The translations under genes and the position numbers were made by a program. A DNA stretch of 64,000 bases from Rikenellaceae bacterium (GTDB lineage: Bacteria > Bacteroidota > Bacteroidia > Bacteroidales > Rikenellaceae): positions 62,001 through 126,000 of the forward strand of contig SUZR01000007.1 in assembly GCA_015059845.1 (NCBI GenBank), written 5' to 3'. Positions 7,648 through 17,673 of the stretch are shown in pieces; positions within the stretch are counted from its first letter, which is position 1; every line of letters starts with the position of its first letter. The notes beneath the pieces were generated by a model. It did not search any database, had not been told where the DNA came from, and was given only the letters and a program-made list of their open reading frames with translations.

Positions 7648-8823
7648 ATGGTTATGAAGAGATTTTTTGCGATATTTATGTTCATAGCTGTAATCTCGGT
7701 CAGCGATGCGTGGGCGCAGTTTACAGTTGAGGATGACACCAAGAAGCAGACAGCAGGTGAGGTTACTATACAGAATCAGCTCCAGAATATAGACGTCAGC
7801 ACAGAGTATTACAGCGAGGCAAAGGCGCGACTGGAGCGTCAGCGTATCCGTAAGGAGCGTAACTATCTGGAGATTACCTTTAAGTTGCAGGGTACGATGA
7901 CCTCGTACAACGAGGCGTGGTCGGACACGAAGGGTGGTGATAATGCCATTACGGTGTTGGGCTCGTTCAACCTTGTACATACCTATAAGAAGGAGCGTTT
8001 CTCGAACAATACGCAGATTAGTGCCAAGTACGGTTATAACCGTCTGCGCGTAGATACCGAGGATGGCGACCGCGAGGGTGTGTGGTTTAAGAATATTGAT
8101 GAGTTCTGGTTGCAGGTGCAGCCTAAGTTGGCTTTGAACGAGAGATGGTCATATACGGCGATGTTCAAGTTTAAGAGCCAGTTCTCGAACTCTTACCTCT
8201 CGCGTACGCATCAGACTGATGATGATGTGATTACGGGTTTCCTTGCTCCGGGTAATATGGACTTCTCGCTCGGTATGGACTTTGCCAGTGCCAACAAGAA
8301 ATTCCCGATTAAGATTTCACTCTTCCCCCTCTCTGGTAACGGCGTGGTGGCAAACAACGAACTCGTAGAGCGTTACTATCGTAACAAGAATGCTACAAGC
8401 TGGTTTGGTGTGGATATCGATAAGAATTTCTTGTTTACGGGAGGTTCTTCTGTTAAGTTGGAGTTCAAGCGTAGCTGGGGTAAGAATAATTGGTTTACAT
8501 ACGACACCAACCTATATTGCTACTACGGTTGGATTACCAACGTAAGCAATATGGGTAAGATTCGTGAGTATGAGGATTACCTCGTGGCTCTCGATAAGTG
8601 GGAGGCAGAGGGCAGCCCCGAGGGTTTGGCTCCAACGGCAGTTCCTCGTCACGAGATGTTGCACCCGACAGTGGATTGGCGTAATTCGATTAGAATCAAG
8701 GCTTCAAAGTATTTTGATACGGAGCTGACGGTTAATATGTACTACGATAAGGCGCAGAACTCGGCCGTTATGATTAAGTCGTTCCTGGCTTTAGGTCTTA
8801 CCTATACGTTTAAGAATAAGTAA
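7648..8823 (+). CDS. DUF3078 outer-membrane-type protein
   Basis: A 391-residue protein with a signal peptide ([22 protein letters not shown], cleavage after AQ). The rest is rich in alternating aromatic and polar strands (for example [20 protein letters not shown] and [14 protein letters not shown]) and ends in a strand finishing LTYTFKNK, as expected of an outer-membrane beta-barrel. I assign it to DUF3078, a Bacteroidota family of unknown function. Translation could start at 7648 or at the ATG two codons later (7654), which gives a more typical signal peptide. It is probably monocistronic. Confidence 0.8.
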   Translation: MVMKRFFAIFMFIAVISVSDAWAQFTVEDDTKKQTAGEVTIQNQLQNIDVSTEYYSEAKARLERQRIRKERNYLEITFKLQGTMTSYNEAWSDTKGGDNAITVLGSFNLVHTYKKERFSNNTQISAKYGYNRLRVDTEDGDREGVWFKNIDEFWLQVQPKLALNERWSYTAMFKFKSQFSNSYLSRTHQTDDDVITGFLAPGNMDFSLGMDFASANKKFPIKISLFPLSGNGVVANNELVERYYRNKNATSWFGVDIDKNFLFTGGSSVKLEFKRSWGKNNWFTYDTNLYCYYGWITNVSNMGKIREYEDYLVALDKWEAEGSPEGLAPTAVPRHEMLHPTVDWRNSIRIKASKYFDTELTVNMYYDKAQNSAVMIKSFLALGLTYTFKNK

Positions 8824-8919
8824 GAGTTAATTCTCCTCGCTGCGAATTGTTTTATCATTCGGGGGCTCGAATGGTATGCTGATTGCGTGGCAGTGTAGTA
8901 CTGTTATTAGTAGATTTTT

Positions 8920-10587
8920 ATGTATAAGAATAATAAACATACTATCCTTTTCCCGCTGATTCTGGCAGTGGGAATTGTTTTAGGAATACTTCTCGGCCAG
9001 TTCGTGGGCCGCAATAAGGTGGAGACGCAGCTGCGCACGCTCATAAGCCGTGGCGGACTGAATACCTCCAACAAGATTATGCAGACGTGTATGCTCGTGG
9101 AGCATAAGTTTGTTGACTCTATCTCGATGGATTCGTTGGCGGAACTTGTTATTCCGCTTATGATGAAGGAGTTGGACCCCCATTCGATATATATACCTGC
9201 CCGCGAGATGCAGCAGGTGAACGAGCCGCTGGAGGGCGAGTTCGATGGTATTGGCGTGGTGTTTAATGCGGCTACCGATACTGTCATTGTGTTGAATGTC
9301 ATCCCCAATGGCCCGAGTGCAAAGGCGGGCGTTGTTCCGGGTGACCGTATCATCGAGATTAACGACACCATTGTCGCGGGCGTTAAGATGCCGCAGAACG
9401 ATATTGTCAAGCGTCTGCGCGGAAAGCGTGGTACGGAGGTGAAGCTCTCGCTCAAGCGTCAGAATATTGATGATTTGGTGGATGTCACCGTTGTGCGCGA
9501 TGCCATTCCTATTGAGAGTATCGAGTCGGCCTTTATGGTTAAGGATGATATCGGCTTTATACGATTGTCGCAGTTTGCCCGTACCTCATATATTGAGCTG
9601 ATGCGTGCGCTGGCGGAGCTGCGTGGGCAGGGTATGCGTAAGTTGATATTCGATTTGCGTGATAACTCGGGAGGTTATCTCGACCAGGCAATTATGATTG
9701 CCAACGAGTTCCTGCCAAAGAATCGACTCATTGTATATACCGAGGACCGCGAGGGTATGCAGGTTAAGGAGTTCAGCGATGGCTCGGGTACGTCGTCGGA
9801 TTTGGCTCTTGTGATTCTCATTGATGAGGGTAGTGCTTCGTCGAGCGAGATTCTGGCCGGTGCGGTGCAGGACAACGACCGAGGTACTATTGTGGGTCGC
9901 CGCTCGTTCGGTAAGGGCCTTGTGCAGAGTCAGTTGCCTTATGCCGATGGCTCGGCTCTGCGTTTGACCGTAGCACGCTACTATACACCTACGGGCCGTT
10001 CTATCCAGAAGCCTTATAAGAATGGTGACGAGGTTGATTATGAGATGGATATGATTCGCCGCTATGAGAATAACGAGTTCTTCTCGGCCGATAGCATTCA
10101 CTTTGCCGATTCGTTGCGCTTCGTTACGCCCAAGGGTAAGATTGTCTATGGCGGTGGCGGTATTATGCCTGACGTATTTATCCCGATGGATACGACCGAC
10201 ATTACGAAGTACTACATCGAGGTTACGGGCCGCAATATCCTCTATCGTTATACCATCGAGTATGCCGACCGCCATCGTGAGGCTCTGAATAAGGTGCAGA
10301 CCATTCAGGAGCTCACCGAGTTGCTGGATAGCGACAAGCATCTGTTCGATGACTTTGTGCGCTACGCTGCCGAGCAGGGCGTGCGTCCCAACTACCGCGA
10401 CATAAACCGCTCGCGCAAGGTGATGGAGGCGCAGCTTCGAGCCTACATCGGCCGCAATACAGCTCTTGAGGATAACGGATTCTATTACAATATTTTCCCC
10501 ATTGATGAGGTGGTAAAGCGTTCTATCGAGTTGCTGAGCGAGATGCCTTACCCCCATCCGTCGGATGAAGAAACCTTACAGAACTAA
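8920..10587 (+). CDS. S41 family C-terminal processing peptidase with PDZ domain
   Basis: A 555-residue periplasmic serine protease of the CtpA/Prc type. An N-terminal signal anchor (LILAVGIVLGILLGQFVG) is followed by a PDZ domain (about residues 90-190; GIGVVFNAATDTVIVLNV and AKAGVVPGDRIIEIND). The S41 catalytic domain holds the Ser loop DEGSASSSEILAG and the Lys loop RRSFGKGLVQSQ, a Ser-Lys dyad. A C-terminal helical extension of about 150 residues is common in Bacteroidota members. Family enzymes trim C-termini of envelope proteins. The stop is 2 nt from the next gene, so the small membrane protein is probably co-translated. Confidence 0.93.
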   Translation: MYKNNKHTILFPLILAVGIVLGILLGQFVGRNKVETQLRTLISRGGLNTSNKIMQTCMLVEHKFVDSISMDSLAELVIPLMMKELDPHSIYIPAREMQQVNEPLEGEFDGIGVVFNAATDTVIVLNVIPNGPSAKAGVVPGDRIIEINDTIVAGVKMPQNDIVKRLRGKRGTEVKLSLKRQNIDDLVDVTVVRDAIPIESIESAFMVKDDIGFIRLSQFARTSYIELMRALAELRGQGMRKLIFDLRDNSGGYLDQAIMIANEFLPKNRLIVYTEDREGMQVKEFSDGSGTSSDLALVILIDEGSASSSEILAGAVQDNDRGTIVGRRSFGKGLVQSQLPYADGSALRLTVARYYTPTGRSIQKPYKNGDEVDYEMDMIRRYENNEFFSADSIHFADSLRFVTPKGKIVYGGGGIMPDVFIPMDTTDITKYYIEVTGRNILYRYTIEYADRHREALNKVQTIQELTELLDSDKHLFDDFVRYAAEQGVRPNYRDINRSRKVMEAQLRAYIGRNTALEDNGFYYNIFPIDEVVKRSIELLSEMPYPHPSDEETLQN

Positions 10588-10589
10588 TT

Positions 10590-10808
10590 ATGATTAAGAA
10601 GATTATAGGTGTTTTGGCCGCATTGGCCATTCTTGTGTTGATTGTTTTTACTGCTATTGGAGTAGGAACATATAAATCTATGTTGCCCGAGGGGCTCTTC
10701 TCGACGGTGAGTGTGGAGAAGGTTGAGCCGCAGACGCCCGTCGTAGAGCAGCAGACGCCTGCCGTTGAGCCTGTCGCAACGGAGGCTACGGAACCTGAAA
10801 TTGAATAA
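10590..10808 (+). CDS. Small single-pass membrane protein with Pro/Glu/Val-rich tail
   Basis: 72 residues: one transmembrane helix (about 5-25) and a periplasmic-looking tail with a repeated QTPVVEQQTPAVEP pattern, acidic at the end (ATEPEIE). No family recognised. It starts 2 nt after the S41 protease stop and 21 nt before a secreted metallophosphoesterase, so it is very likely expressed with both. It could be a substrate, adaptor or activator of the protease, but this is inferred from position only. Confidence 0.75.
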   Translation: MIKKIIGVLAALAILVLIVFTAIGVGTYKSMLPEGLFSTVSVEKVEPQTPVVEQQTPAVEPVATEATEPEIE

Positions 10809-10829
10809 AGAAATATAAAACTACTGACT

Positions 10830-12008
10830 ATGAAGAAGTTTATTTTGAGCGTTATGCTCGTTGTGGCAACGGCAGTTGCCTTTGCTGCCGACCCACCGCG
10901 TGCTAAGACCAAGTGCGGCCCGTGGGTTGTGGGTGTTACCGAAACGGAGATGACCGTAGTGTGGACCTCTACGGAGCGTTGTATGGGCTGGGTGGAGGTT
11001 GCTCCCGATGATGGTAGCCACTTCTATGCTGTGCAGCGCCCCCGCTATGACGAGGATTTTATGGGTCGTCACGTGGTGTCGGATGTGCATCACGTACGCA
11101 TCACAGGCCTGAAGCCTGGCACGAACTATCGCTACCGTATCTACCAGCAGGGCGTTGACGACAGCGGCCATAACCCCGTTCCGAGCGGATATATTAGTGC
11201 AAGCACGGTCTATAAGCGTGACCCTTATGCCATCCGCACGATGAATAGCAAGAAGCAGGATTGCACCTTCACGATGATAAACGATATTCACGGTCGTGAC
11301 TCTATGATGTTGGCGCTGACGAAGGATATCAGAGCGCAGAAGCCCGATTTCGTTGTCTTCAATGGCGATATGGTCAGCTTTATGGGCTCGACAGAGGATA
11401 TCGAGAAGGGCTTTATGACACGCGCCACGGAGACCTTTGCAACCGATGTGCCTTTGGTGTATGTGCGTGGTAATCACGAGACGCGCGGCCCTGGTTTCAG
11501 CGAGTATCTTAACCTCTTCCCCACGCCTACGAATACCCCCTACTTCACATTCCGTCAGGGCCCCGTGGCCTTCGTTGTGTTGGATAGTGGTGAGGATAAG
11601 CCCGATAGCGATATCGAGTATGGTGGCACTGCTGCCTACGATGCCTACCGCGAGAAGATGGCCGCTTGGCTGAAGGAGGCTACGCAGAGTGAGGAGTTCC
11701 GCTCAGCACCTGTGAAGATTGCCCTGCTGCATATCCCCTTTGAGAATACGGCTGGCTGGTATGGCCCGAACGAGCTGAAGCGCTTGCTGATGCCCCTGCT
11801 TAATGAGGCGGGCATTGATGTGATGCTGAGTGGTCATAACCACCGTTACAGCTATCGTGAGGCGGGTGCGTATGGAAATAATTTCCCCATCCTCGTAAAC
11901 TCAAATAACGATAAGGTGAATGTCAAGGCTACCGCATCGCAGATTGATATGGAGGTTGTCGATGCGGCGGGTAAGGTGCTTCACAAACATTCGGTGAAAA
12001 TAAAGTAA
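10830..12008 (+). CDS. Secreted metallophosphoesterase with N-terminal fibronectin-like domain
   Basis: A 392-residue protein with a signal peptide (MKKFILSVMLVVATAVAFAA). An N-terminal beta-sandwich resembling those of purple acid phosphatases (VVGVTETEMTVVWTS, HHVRITGLKPGTNYRYRI) is followed by a calcineurin-like domain with metal ligands in NDIHGRD, FNGDMVS, RGNHETRG, LLHIPFEN and SGHNHRY. It probably hydrolyses phosphoesters in the periplasm; the substrate is unknown. It is last of three genes starting at the S41 protease and ends at a strong bidirectional terminator. Confidence 0.9.
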   Translation: MKKFILSVMLVVATAVAFAADPPRAKTKCGPWVVGVTETEMTVVWTSTERCMGWVEVAPDDGSHFYAVQRPRYDEDFMGRHVVSDVHHVRITGLKPGTNYRYRIYQQGVDDSGHNPVPSGYISASTVYKRDPYAIRTMNSKKQDCTFTMINDIHGRDSMMLALTKDIRAQKPDFVVFNGDMVSFMGSTEDIEKGFMTRATETFATDVPLVYVRGNHETRGPGFSEYLNLFPTPTNTPYFTFRQGPVAFVVLDSGEDKPDSDIEYGGTAAYDAYREKMAAWLKEATQSEEFRSAPVKIALLHIPFENTAGWYGPNELKRLLMPLLNEAGIDVMLSGHNHRYSYREAGAYGNNFPILVNSNNDKVNVKATASQIDMEVVDAAGKVLHKHSVKIK

Positions 12009-12038
12009 GCTATATAACTTACAGCAACTATAAATGAA

Positions 12039-12076
12039 AAAAGGCTGTCGCAACAGATGTTGGACAGCCTTTTTTT
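12039..12076. terminator. Bidirectional rho-independent terminator
   Basis: Stem AAGGCTGTC (12041-12049) with GACAGCCTT (12063-12071), flanked by A and T runs on the two sides. It serves the phosphoesterase (+) and deoC (-). Confidence 0.9.
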
Positions 12077-12090
12077 GTGCTTATTCTTTG

Positions 12091-12966
12091 TTAGAAGTAT
12101 TTTATCTCTTTGCCTTCGATTGCCGAGAGGATATTATTTGCTGCCGAGGATGCTCCTATGCGGAACAGTTCGGTTGTGAGCCACTCCTCGCCCAAAATCT
12201 CCTTCACGATGGTGTAGTATAGTGCAGCATCCTCTGCCGTACGAACACCTCCTGCCGCCTTGAAGCCAACTTTGCGGCCCGTATTGCGGTAGTATTCGCC
12301 AATAGCCTTGCACATTACAACAGCCGCCTCGGGCGTTGCCGACACGTCAATCTTACCCGTTGAGGTCTTGATGAAATCAGCACCTGCAGCCATCGACAAG
12401 AGCGATGCATTGTATATCAGCTCCTGGCTCTTCAAAGCACCCGTCTCGAGTATCACCTTCAGCGTAGCACCCTCCGACTCCTCGCGCAGTACCTCAATCT
12501 CGTTAGCCGCCTCATCGTATGCCCCTGTGAGAATCTTGCCGGCATTGAGTACCACATCCACCTCATCGGCACCATTCTCGATAGCCATCGCCACCTCCAG
12601 CATCTTTACCTCAAGGAAGGTCTGCGACGAGGGGAAGCCTCCAGCCACGCTTGTGATGCGCAGCGGCGTGCCGTCAATGTTCAGGCCCACGGTCTCAACA
12701 AATGGGGGATAGACGCAAATCGATGCCACATTCTGCAAGTGCGGGTAGTCCATCTCAAACTCTGCCGCGCGGCGTGCCATAGCGGCAACCGACTCCTCCG
12801 AGTCGCAGCACGATAGGGTAGTGAGGTCTATGGCCGAGAGGCAGAATTTATACACCTCGGGGTTCTGGTTTGCTGCGGCCGCATTGCGCAGTGCAGCAAC
12901 TGTTGTGGCTACCTCATCCGCCGCAGGAGCGGGGGCGTACTCGTTTAGATGGTTGGCATACTCCAT
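12091..12966 (-). CDS. deoC: Deoxyribose-phosphate aldolase
   Basis: A 291-residue class I aldolase that splits 2-deoxyribose-5-phosphate into glyceraldehyde-3-phosphate and acetaldehyde in deoxynucleoside catabolism. Signatures are ICVYPPFVE, NGADEVDVVLNAGK, the Schiff-base Lys in ADFIKTSTGKI and the second Lys in GFKAAGGVRTAEDA. It is longer than the short bacterial form through an N-terminal helical extension. It appears monocistronic, with a -7 element at 12988-12995; no other nucleoside-salvage genes are nearby. Confidence 0.95.
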   Translation of the reverse strand: MEYANHLNEYAPAPAADEVATTVAALRNAAAANQNPEVYKFCLSAIDLTTLSCCDSEESVAAMARRAAEFEMDYPHLQNVASICVYPPFVETVGLNIDGTPLRITSVAGGFPSSQTFLEVKMLEVAMAIENGADEVDVVLNAGKILTGAYDEAANEIEVLREESEGATLKVILETGALKSQELIYNASLLSMAAGADFIKTSTGKIDVSATPEAAVVMCKAIGEYYRNTGRKVGFKAAGGVRTAEDAALYYTIVKEILGEEWLTTELFRIGASSAANNILSAIEGKEIKYF

Positions 12967-12987
12967 AGTCGAAAGATTTTATTTAAG

Positions 12988-12995
12988 CAAATATA
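12988..12995 (-). promoter_or_regulatory. -7 promoter element for deoC
   Basis: Reads TATATTTG on the minus strand, giving a leader of about 15 nt. Confidence 0.55.
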
Positions 12996-13084
12996 CGAAT
13001 ATATATTTATATAAGGTATATCTTCCCCGCAAAAATAATTCATATTTGCCACTCACGGCATACAAATACGAGGCCACCACGCAA

Positions 13085-13158
13085 AAAGAAGGGGCGCCCC
13101 GCTAAAAAAAAGAGGGTGCCTCGCAAAAAAAAGAGGGCGTCCCGCTGGGGACACCCTC
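13085..13158 (-). terminator. Triple terminator-like array downstream of the OmpA/TPR gene
   Basis: On the minus strand a stem GAGGGTGTCCC/GGGACGCCCTC (13148-13158 with 13133-13143, one mismatch) is followed by eight T. Two further GC-rich half-stems (around 13113-13123 and 13089-13102), each with its own T tract, follow in tandem. The first unit is a standard terminator; the next two look like degenerate copies. Confidence 0.75.
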
Positions 13159-13183
13159 ATATCTATTCCGTTTGGTTATCGGA

Positions 13184-14932
13184 TTAGAGCTTGAAACCGC
13201 TTGCGAACAAGTTAGCGAGGTTTACATCGTTAGCAGCCTTAGCAGCCAATGAAGCATCCTTAGCGATTGCGCTCTTAAGCTGAGCCTTAGCAGTCTCCAA
13301 GTCACCCTCCTTAGAAGCGATTACTGCGCGCAAGTAGTCAGCCTTAGCAGTAGCATCAGCAGTGATAGCCTTCTTAGCAGCAGTCAAATCGTTGTTCATA
13401 GTGTTAGCGATAGCAGCGTTGTAGCCAGCCAAAGTAGAAGCAGCAGAGCTGTAGCTACCCTGAGCAGCAGCCAACATAGCCTTAGTCTTAGCGTCAGCTG
13501 CAGAAGCGTACTGCTGAGCCTTAGCTACGTTACCCTCAGCCAAGTTAGCCAAAGCCAAGTTGCTGTTAATCTCGTTGGTGTTAAGACCCATCTGAGCAGC
13601 CTTCTCGATGCTTGCAAGAGCCTTCTTAATCTCACCCATCTTAGCGTAAGCTACACCGAGGTTGTTGTATGCGCGAGCATCGTTGAACTTCTTAGCAGCG
13701 TACTCCAAAACAGTTGCCTGTACCTTAGGATCGGTGATAACGCTCTCAGCCATATAGAGCAACTCCTCGTTTGTGAGCTCCTCCAAGCGACCTGAGTTGA
13801 TGAGCGCAGCCATCTCGTCGTTAGTCTTACCCTTGATGTCAGTGCTGTTAACCAACTGAGCGCGACGAAGCTTAGGAAGAATCTCCTTCTTCAACGCTGT
13901 GAATACAGCAGACATATTCTTAATCTCAGCCTCACGCTGTGTAGATGAGTCGTAGCGGCTCAAAACCTGGAGGATGATATCCTTATCCTCGATGTCAGAA
14001 GCAGCAACCAACTCCTTGAAGCCTTCCCAGTCCTCACCGTAAGAAGCAACGTCAAGACCCATACCTGTGTCCTTCAAAAGCTTCTCTGCTACCTCGTGAC
14101 CTGACTTAGAACGAGCTGATGAGAGCTTGTCGTTGAAGTTCTCGGGACCATCGGGTGAAGCGTAACCGTGAACGTAGAGCTTCTGTGAAGCGCGGTCGTT
14201 AGACTGCTGAGCTACAACGTTCTCCTTGAATGCCTTCAACTCCTCAGTCTCGCCAGCCTTCTTAGCTACGCGTGAAGAGTTGATGGCGTAGAGGATGTCA
14301 GCCTTAGTAACAACAGTGGTAACGTTCTTGTAGTTGTTAGCAGTGTTGCTCATAGCAGCTGCATAGTCCAAGTCGCTCTGGAGAGTGTTAACACCCTTAG
14401 CAACGGGCAATGCGAAAGCAGCCTTGATAGCCTCTGCGTTCTTGCCACCAGCAGCCAAAGCAGCAGCCTCGCTCTTAGTGGGAAGAGCACCAGTGTTAGC
14501 GTTAATCAAAGTAAAGGTCTTGCACTTACCCTTCGGGCACTTAACCTCTACCAACAGACGCAACTCGCTGTTAGCCATACGAGCCTCGTAGGGGAACTCA
14601 ACGTGCTGAGTGTACTGACCGCCAGTTGAAGATACTACAGTATAGTTCTCCTTAACCTTAGCGCCCTGGAAATACTTAGTAGCACCCTCAACCATACCGC
14701 CACCAAATACCATTACGGGAGTAACTTTGATAACAGCCTTCTTGTTGAAGTAGTACTGGGGGAAGGTAACGGTGATGTCAGCCTCTACCTTGCCGTTGTT
14801 GAGAGCCAAAACCTCAGGAGTGCAGGTGATAGTAACCTCATCCTGGTTCTTAGCCATCTGGTTGAAGCAGTTACAGCCTGTGAATACGAGGGCTGCAAGA
14901 GCAACAGTTACAAATAACTTAAAGTTTTTCAT
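13184..14932 (-). CDS. OmpA-like / TPR envelope lipoprotein
   Basis: A 582-residue protein. Signal sequence MKNFKLFVTVALAALVFTGC has a Cys at residue 20 in a near-lipobox, so it is probably lipidated. The middle (about 200-290) holds an OmpA-type peptidoglycan-binding segment (LYVHGYASPDGPENFNDKLSSARS). The C-terminal half (about 390-580) is Ala-rich with TPR-like repeats (AYNNLGVAYAKMGEIKKALASIEKA). Codon use is strongly biased, as in highly expressed genes. It lies 36 nt downstream of pnp and ends in the triple terminator. Likely a structural link between outer membrane and peptidoglycan; the exact role is unknown. Confidence 0.82.
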   Translation of the reverse strand: MKNFKLFVTVALAALVFTGCNCFNQMAKNQDEVTITCTPEVLALNNGKVEADITVTFPQYYFNKKAVIKVTPVMVFGGGMVEGATKYFQGAKVKENYTVVSSTGGQYTQHVEFPYEARMANSELRLLVEVKCPKGKCKTFTLINANTGALPTKSEAAALAAGGKNAEAIKAAFALPVAKGVNTLQSDLDYAAAMSNTANNYKNVTTVVTKADILYAINSSRVAKKAGETEELKAFKENVVAQQSNDRASQKLYVHGYASPDGPENFNDKLSSARSKSGHEVAEKLLKDTGMGLDVASYGEDWEGFKELVAASDIEDKDIILQVLSRYDSSTQREAEIKNMSAVFTALKKEILPKLRRAQLVNSTDIKGKTNDEMAALINSGRLEELTNEELLYMAESVITDPKVQATVLEYAAKKFNDARAYNNLGVAYAKMGEIKKALASIEKAAQMGLNTNEINSNLALANLAEGNVAKAQQYASAADAKTKAMLAAAQGSYSSAASTLAGYNAAIANTMNNDLTAAKKAITADATAKADYLRAVIASKEGDLETAKAQLKSAIAKDASLAAKAANDVNLANLFASGFKL

Positions 14933-14968
14933 AAAAGTTTGAATTATTAATTGTTAAACAGATATTTG

Positions 14969-17212
14969 TTATTTCTTGTTACGGTCACCGCCACGACGCT
15001 CACCACGCTCGGGACGCTCGCCACGGGGACGACCACCCTCCGGACGGGGCTTACGCTCGCGCTCTACCCAACCCTCGGGCTTAGGCATAAGAGCCTTGTG
15101 TGAGAGCTTGTACTTGTTGGTCTTGGGGTCAACGCCGATGAGCTTAACCTCAATCTTGTCACCCTCCTTCAAGCCGGTCTCCTCCATAGTCTCGAAGCGC
15201 TTGTAGTCAATCTCCGAGATGTGCAACAGAGCCTCCTTGCCTGGCAAAATCTCAACGAAAGCACCAAAAGCTACGATGCTCTTGATAGTACCGTCGTAAA
15301 CCTCACCTACCTCGGGAACAGCTACGATACCCTTGATGCGTGAGAGTGCGCCATCCAACGCCTCCTTATCTACACCGAAGATATCCACTACGCCGCACTC
15401 ATCGTTCTCGGTGATGGTGATTGTAGTGCCTGTAGTCTTCTGAATCTCCTGAATAACCTTACCGCCGGGGCCGATAACAGCACCGATGAAGTCCTTAGGA
15501 ATCTGAATCTGTACGATGCGGGGTACGAAGGGACGATAATCCTCGCGGGGCTCAGCGATAGTCTCGGTAATCTTACCCAGGATGTGCATACGACCCTTGC
15601 GAGCCTGCTCCAAAGCTGTTGCCAATACCTCGTATGAAAGACCGTCAACCTTGATATCCATCTGTGTTGCGGTGATACCATCAGCCGTACCTGTAACCTT
15701 GAAGTCCATATCACCCAAGTGGTCCTCATCGCCCAGGATATCTGACAACACAGCCCATCGACCTGTTGCTGAATCAGAGATAAGACCCATAGCGATACCT
15801 GATACGGGCTTCTTAATCTTAACACCTGCATCCATCAACGCCAATGTACCAGCACAAACTGTTGCCATTGATGATGAGCCGTTAGACTCAAGGATATCTG
15901 AAACTACGCGGAGCGCGTAGGGCATCTCCTCGCCTGTGGGAATCATAGGCTTCAATGCACGCCAAGCCAAGTGACCGTGACCAATCTCACGACGGCTTAC
16001 GCCACGTGCGGGGCGAGCCTCACCTGTTGAGAAGGGAGGGAAGTTGTAGTGCAGGGTGAACTTCTCAGAGCCCTGAACCAATACCTCGTCAATCATCTTC
16101 TCGTCGAGCTTCGTTCCGAGTGTAACGGTTGTGAGTGACTGTGTCTCACCACGTGTAAAGATTGCTGAACCGTGAGCTGCGGGCAGGTAGCCTACCTCGC
16201 ACCAGATGGGGCGAATCTCGTCAGTGCGGCGGCCATCCAAGCGCTTACCCTCGTCGAGAATCATATTGCGCATAGCCTTCTTCTGCACATCGTCGTGGAA
16301 ATATTTGTGGATAAGGGGAGCCTTCTCCTCCAACTCCTCCTCGGTAAAGCGTGCTGCGAACTCAGCCTCCAAAGCCTCGAATGCCTCCGAACGCTCGTGC
16401 TTTGCAGTGCCGCTTGTAGCGATAGCGTAAGCCTTGTCGTAGAGCTCCTCTATAATCTGCTGACGAAGCTCCTCGTCGTTGTTCTCGTGGCAGTATGTAC
16501 GCTTAACGTCCTTGCCAAGCTCCTTAGAGAGCTCAATCTGAACGGCGCAGTGCTTCTTAATCTCCTCGTGAGCGAACTTGATGGCACCGAGCATAACATC
16601 CTCCGATACCTCGTTCATCTCACCTTCAACCATCAAGATGTTGTCGATAGTACCACCAACCATAATGTCCAAATCTACGTCGGCCATCTGTGAGAAGTTG
16701 GGGTTGATAACGTACTCTCCGTTGATGCGAGCTACGCGCACCTCAGAGATAGGACCGCCGAACGGAATGTCCGAAACGGCCAAAGCTGCTGATGCAGCCA
16801 AACCTGCCAAAGCGTCGGGCTGAATATCCTTGTCCGCCGAGATAAGGTTAACGGTAACGAATACATCGGCGTGGTAATCCGAGGGGAACAACGGGCGCAG
16901 GGCGCGGTCGATGAGTCGAGCAACCAAAATCTCTGCATCGCTGGCCTTGCCTTCGCGTTTCATAAAGCCTCCGGGGAAGCGTCCGCACGATGCGAACTTC
17001 TCCTTATACTCCACCTGAAGAGGCATAAAATCAGTACCTTCCTTTGCGTCCTTTGCCGCTACAACGGTTGCGAGCAACATCGTGTCACCCATCTTCACTA
17101 CAACCGAGCCGTCAGCCTGCTTGGCCAACTTACCGGTCTCGATTGTAATCTGGCGACCGTCAGCGAGCGTAATCGTCTTTTGTACAGCGTTGTACAACTT
17201 GTTTTCTTCCAT
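14969..17212 (-). CDS. pnp: Polyribonucleotide nucleotidyltransferase (PNPase)
   Basis: A 747-residue phosphorolytic 3'-5' exoribonuclease of the RNA degradosome. Two RNase PH-like domains (first with [16 protein letters not shown]; second with [13 protein letters not shown] and [19 protein letters not shown]) flank an all-alpha domain. A KH domain ([18 protein letters not shown]) and an S1 domain ([20 protein letters not shown]) follow, then a basic Arg/Gly-rich tail that could bind RNA. It follows rpsO in the same direction with a 13-bp hairpin between, the same gene order as in E. coli. Confidence 0.97.
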   Translation of the reverse strand: MEENKLYNAVQKTITLADGRQITIETGKLAKQADGSVVVKMGDTMLLATVVAAKDAKEGTDFMPLQVEYKEKFASCGRFPGGFMKREGKASDAEILVARLIDRALRPLFPSDYHADVFVTVNLISADKDIQPDALAGLAASAALAVSDIPFGGPISEVRVARINGEYVINPNFSQMADVDLDIMVGGTIDNILMVEGEMNEVSEDVMLGAIKFAHEEIKKHCAVQIELSKELGKDVKRTYCHENNDEELRQQIIEELYDKAYAIATSGTAKHERSEAFEALEAEFAARFTEEELEEKAPLIHKYFHDDVQKKAMRNMILDEGKRLDGRRTDEIRPIWCEVGYLPAAHGSAIFTRGETQSLTTVTLGTKLDEKMIDEVLVQGSEKFTLHYNFPPFSTGEARPARGVSRREIGHGHLAWRALKPMIPTGEEMPYALRVVSDILESNGSSSMATVCAGTLALMDAGVKIKKPVSGIAMGLISDSATGRWAVLSDILGDEDHLGDMDFKVTGTADGITATQMDIKVDGLSYEVLATALEQARKGRMHILGKITETIAEPREDYRPFVPRIVQIQIPKDFIGAVIGPGGKVIQEIQKTTGTTITITENDECGVVDIFGVDKEALDGALSRIKGIVAVPEVGEVYDGTIKSIVAFGAFVEILPGKEALLHISEIDYKRFETMEETGLKEGDKIEVKLIGVDPKTNKYKLSHKALMPKPEGWVERERKPRPEGGRPRGERPERGERRGGDRNKK

Positions 17213-17247
17213 AAATTATAAATCGTCAAAAAATAAAATTTCATACG

Positions 17248-17278
17248 AAATGAAGGTAACACACGGTTACCTTCATTT
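17248..17278 (-). promoter_or_regulatory. Strong hairpin between rpsO and pnp
   Basis: A perfect 13-bp stem AAATGAAGGTAAC / GTTACCTTCATTT (17248-17260 with 17266-17278) with a 5-nt loop. On the minus strand the stem ends in TTT but has no long T run, so it could be a weak attenuator, an RNase III-type processing site or a stability element that sets the rpsO:pnp ratio. Confidence 0.6.
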
Positions 17279-17292
17279 GTACCCTCGCAATA

Positions 17293-17565
17293 CTACTTAC
17301 GGAGGTTGAGAGTCTTGATAATAGCGCGGTAACGCTCGATATCAACCTCCTTCAAGTACATAAGCAACTTGCGACGCTTACCTACCAAGCGCAACAGTGA
17401 GCGCTGGGTACCGAAGTCGTGCTTGTTCTGCTTGAGGTGCTCAGTAAGGTGGCTGATACGGTACGAAAACAATGCGATCTGGCTCTCCGGAGAACCAGTG
17501 TCGGTGTTAGACTTGCCGTACTTACCAAAAAGCTCTTGCTTTTTCTCTGCTGTTAAATAAGCCAT
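17293..17565 (-). CDS. rpsO: Small ribosomal subunit protein uS15
   Basis: A 90-residue protein of the 30S platform that binds the 16S rRNA central-domain three-way junction. Signature segments are [20 protein letters not shown] and [14 protein letters not shown]. It has a perfect promoter (17674-17705) and a roughly 100-nt leader with a hairpin ending 18 nt before the ATG. An in-frame extension upstream covers the leader and is not coding, because family proteins start at [10 protein letters not shown]. Confidence 0.97.
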   Translation of the reverse strand: MAYLTAEKKQELFGKYGKSNTDTGSPESQIALFSYRISHLTEHLKQNKHDFGTQRSLLRLVGKRRKLLMYLKEVDIERYRAIIKTLNLRK

Positions 17566-17667
17566 AAAATTTAATTAGTTTATGGGCCACACTGCCTCCA
17601 TCCGGAACAGTGAAAAGCCCTGGTTCCACTCCACGACGCATTCCCCTTACCGTGAATAACGCCGGAG
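17566..17667 (-). promoter_or_regulatory. rpsO 5' leader, candidate autoregulatory RNA
   Basis: About 100 nt from the predicted start of transcription to the ATG. It folds into a nested hairpin: GGGC/GCCC (17617-17620 with 17584-17587), CACTG/CAGTG (17608-17612 with 17590-17594) and an inner UCC/GGA. S15 autoregulation through structured leaders is known in other phyla; here this is inferred. Confidence 0.45.
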
Positions 17668-17673
17668 CGTGCA

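Noticed and set aside
9586..10557. 323-codon minus-strand open frame opposite the S41 protease
   Set aside because: No recognisable domain, and the plus-strand protease has catalytic motifs in this stretch.
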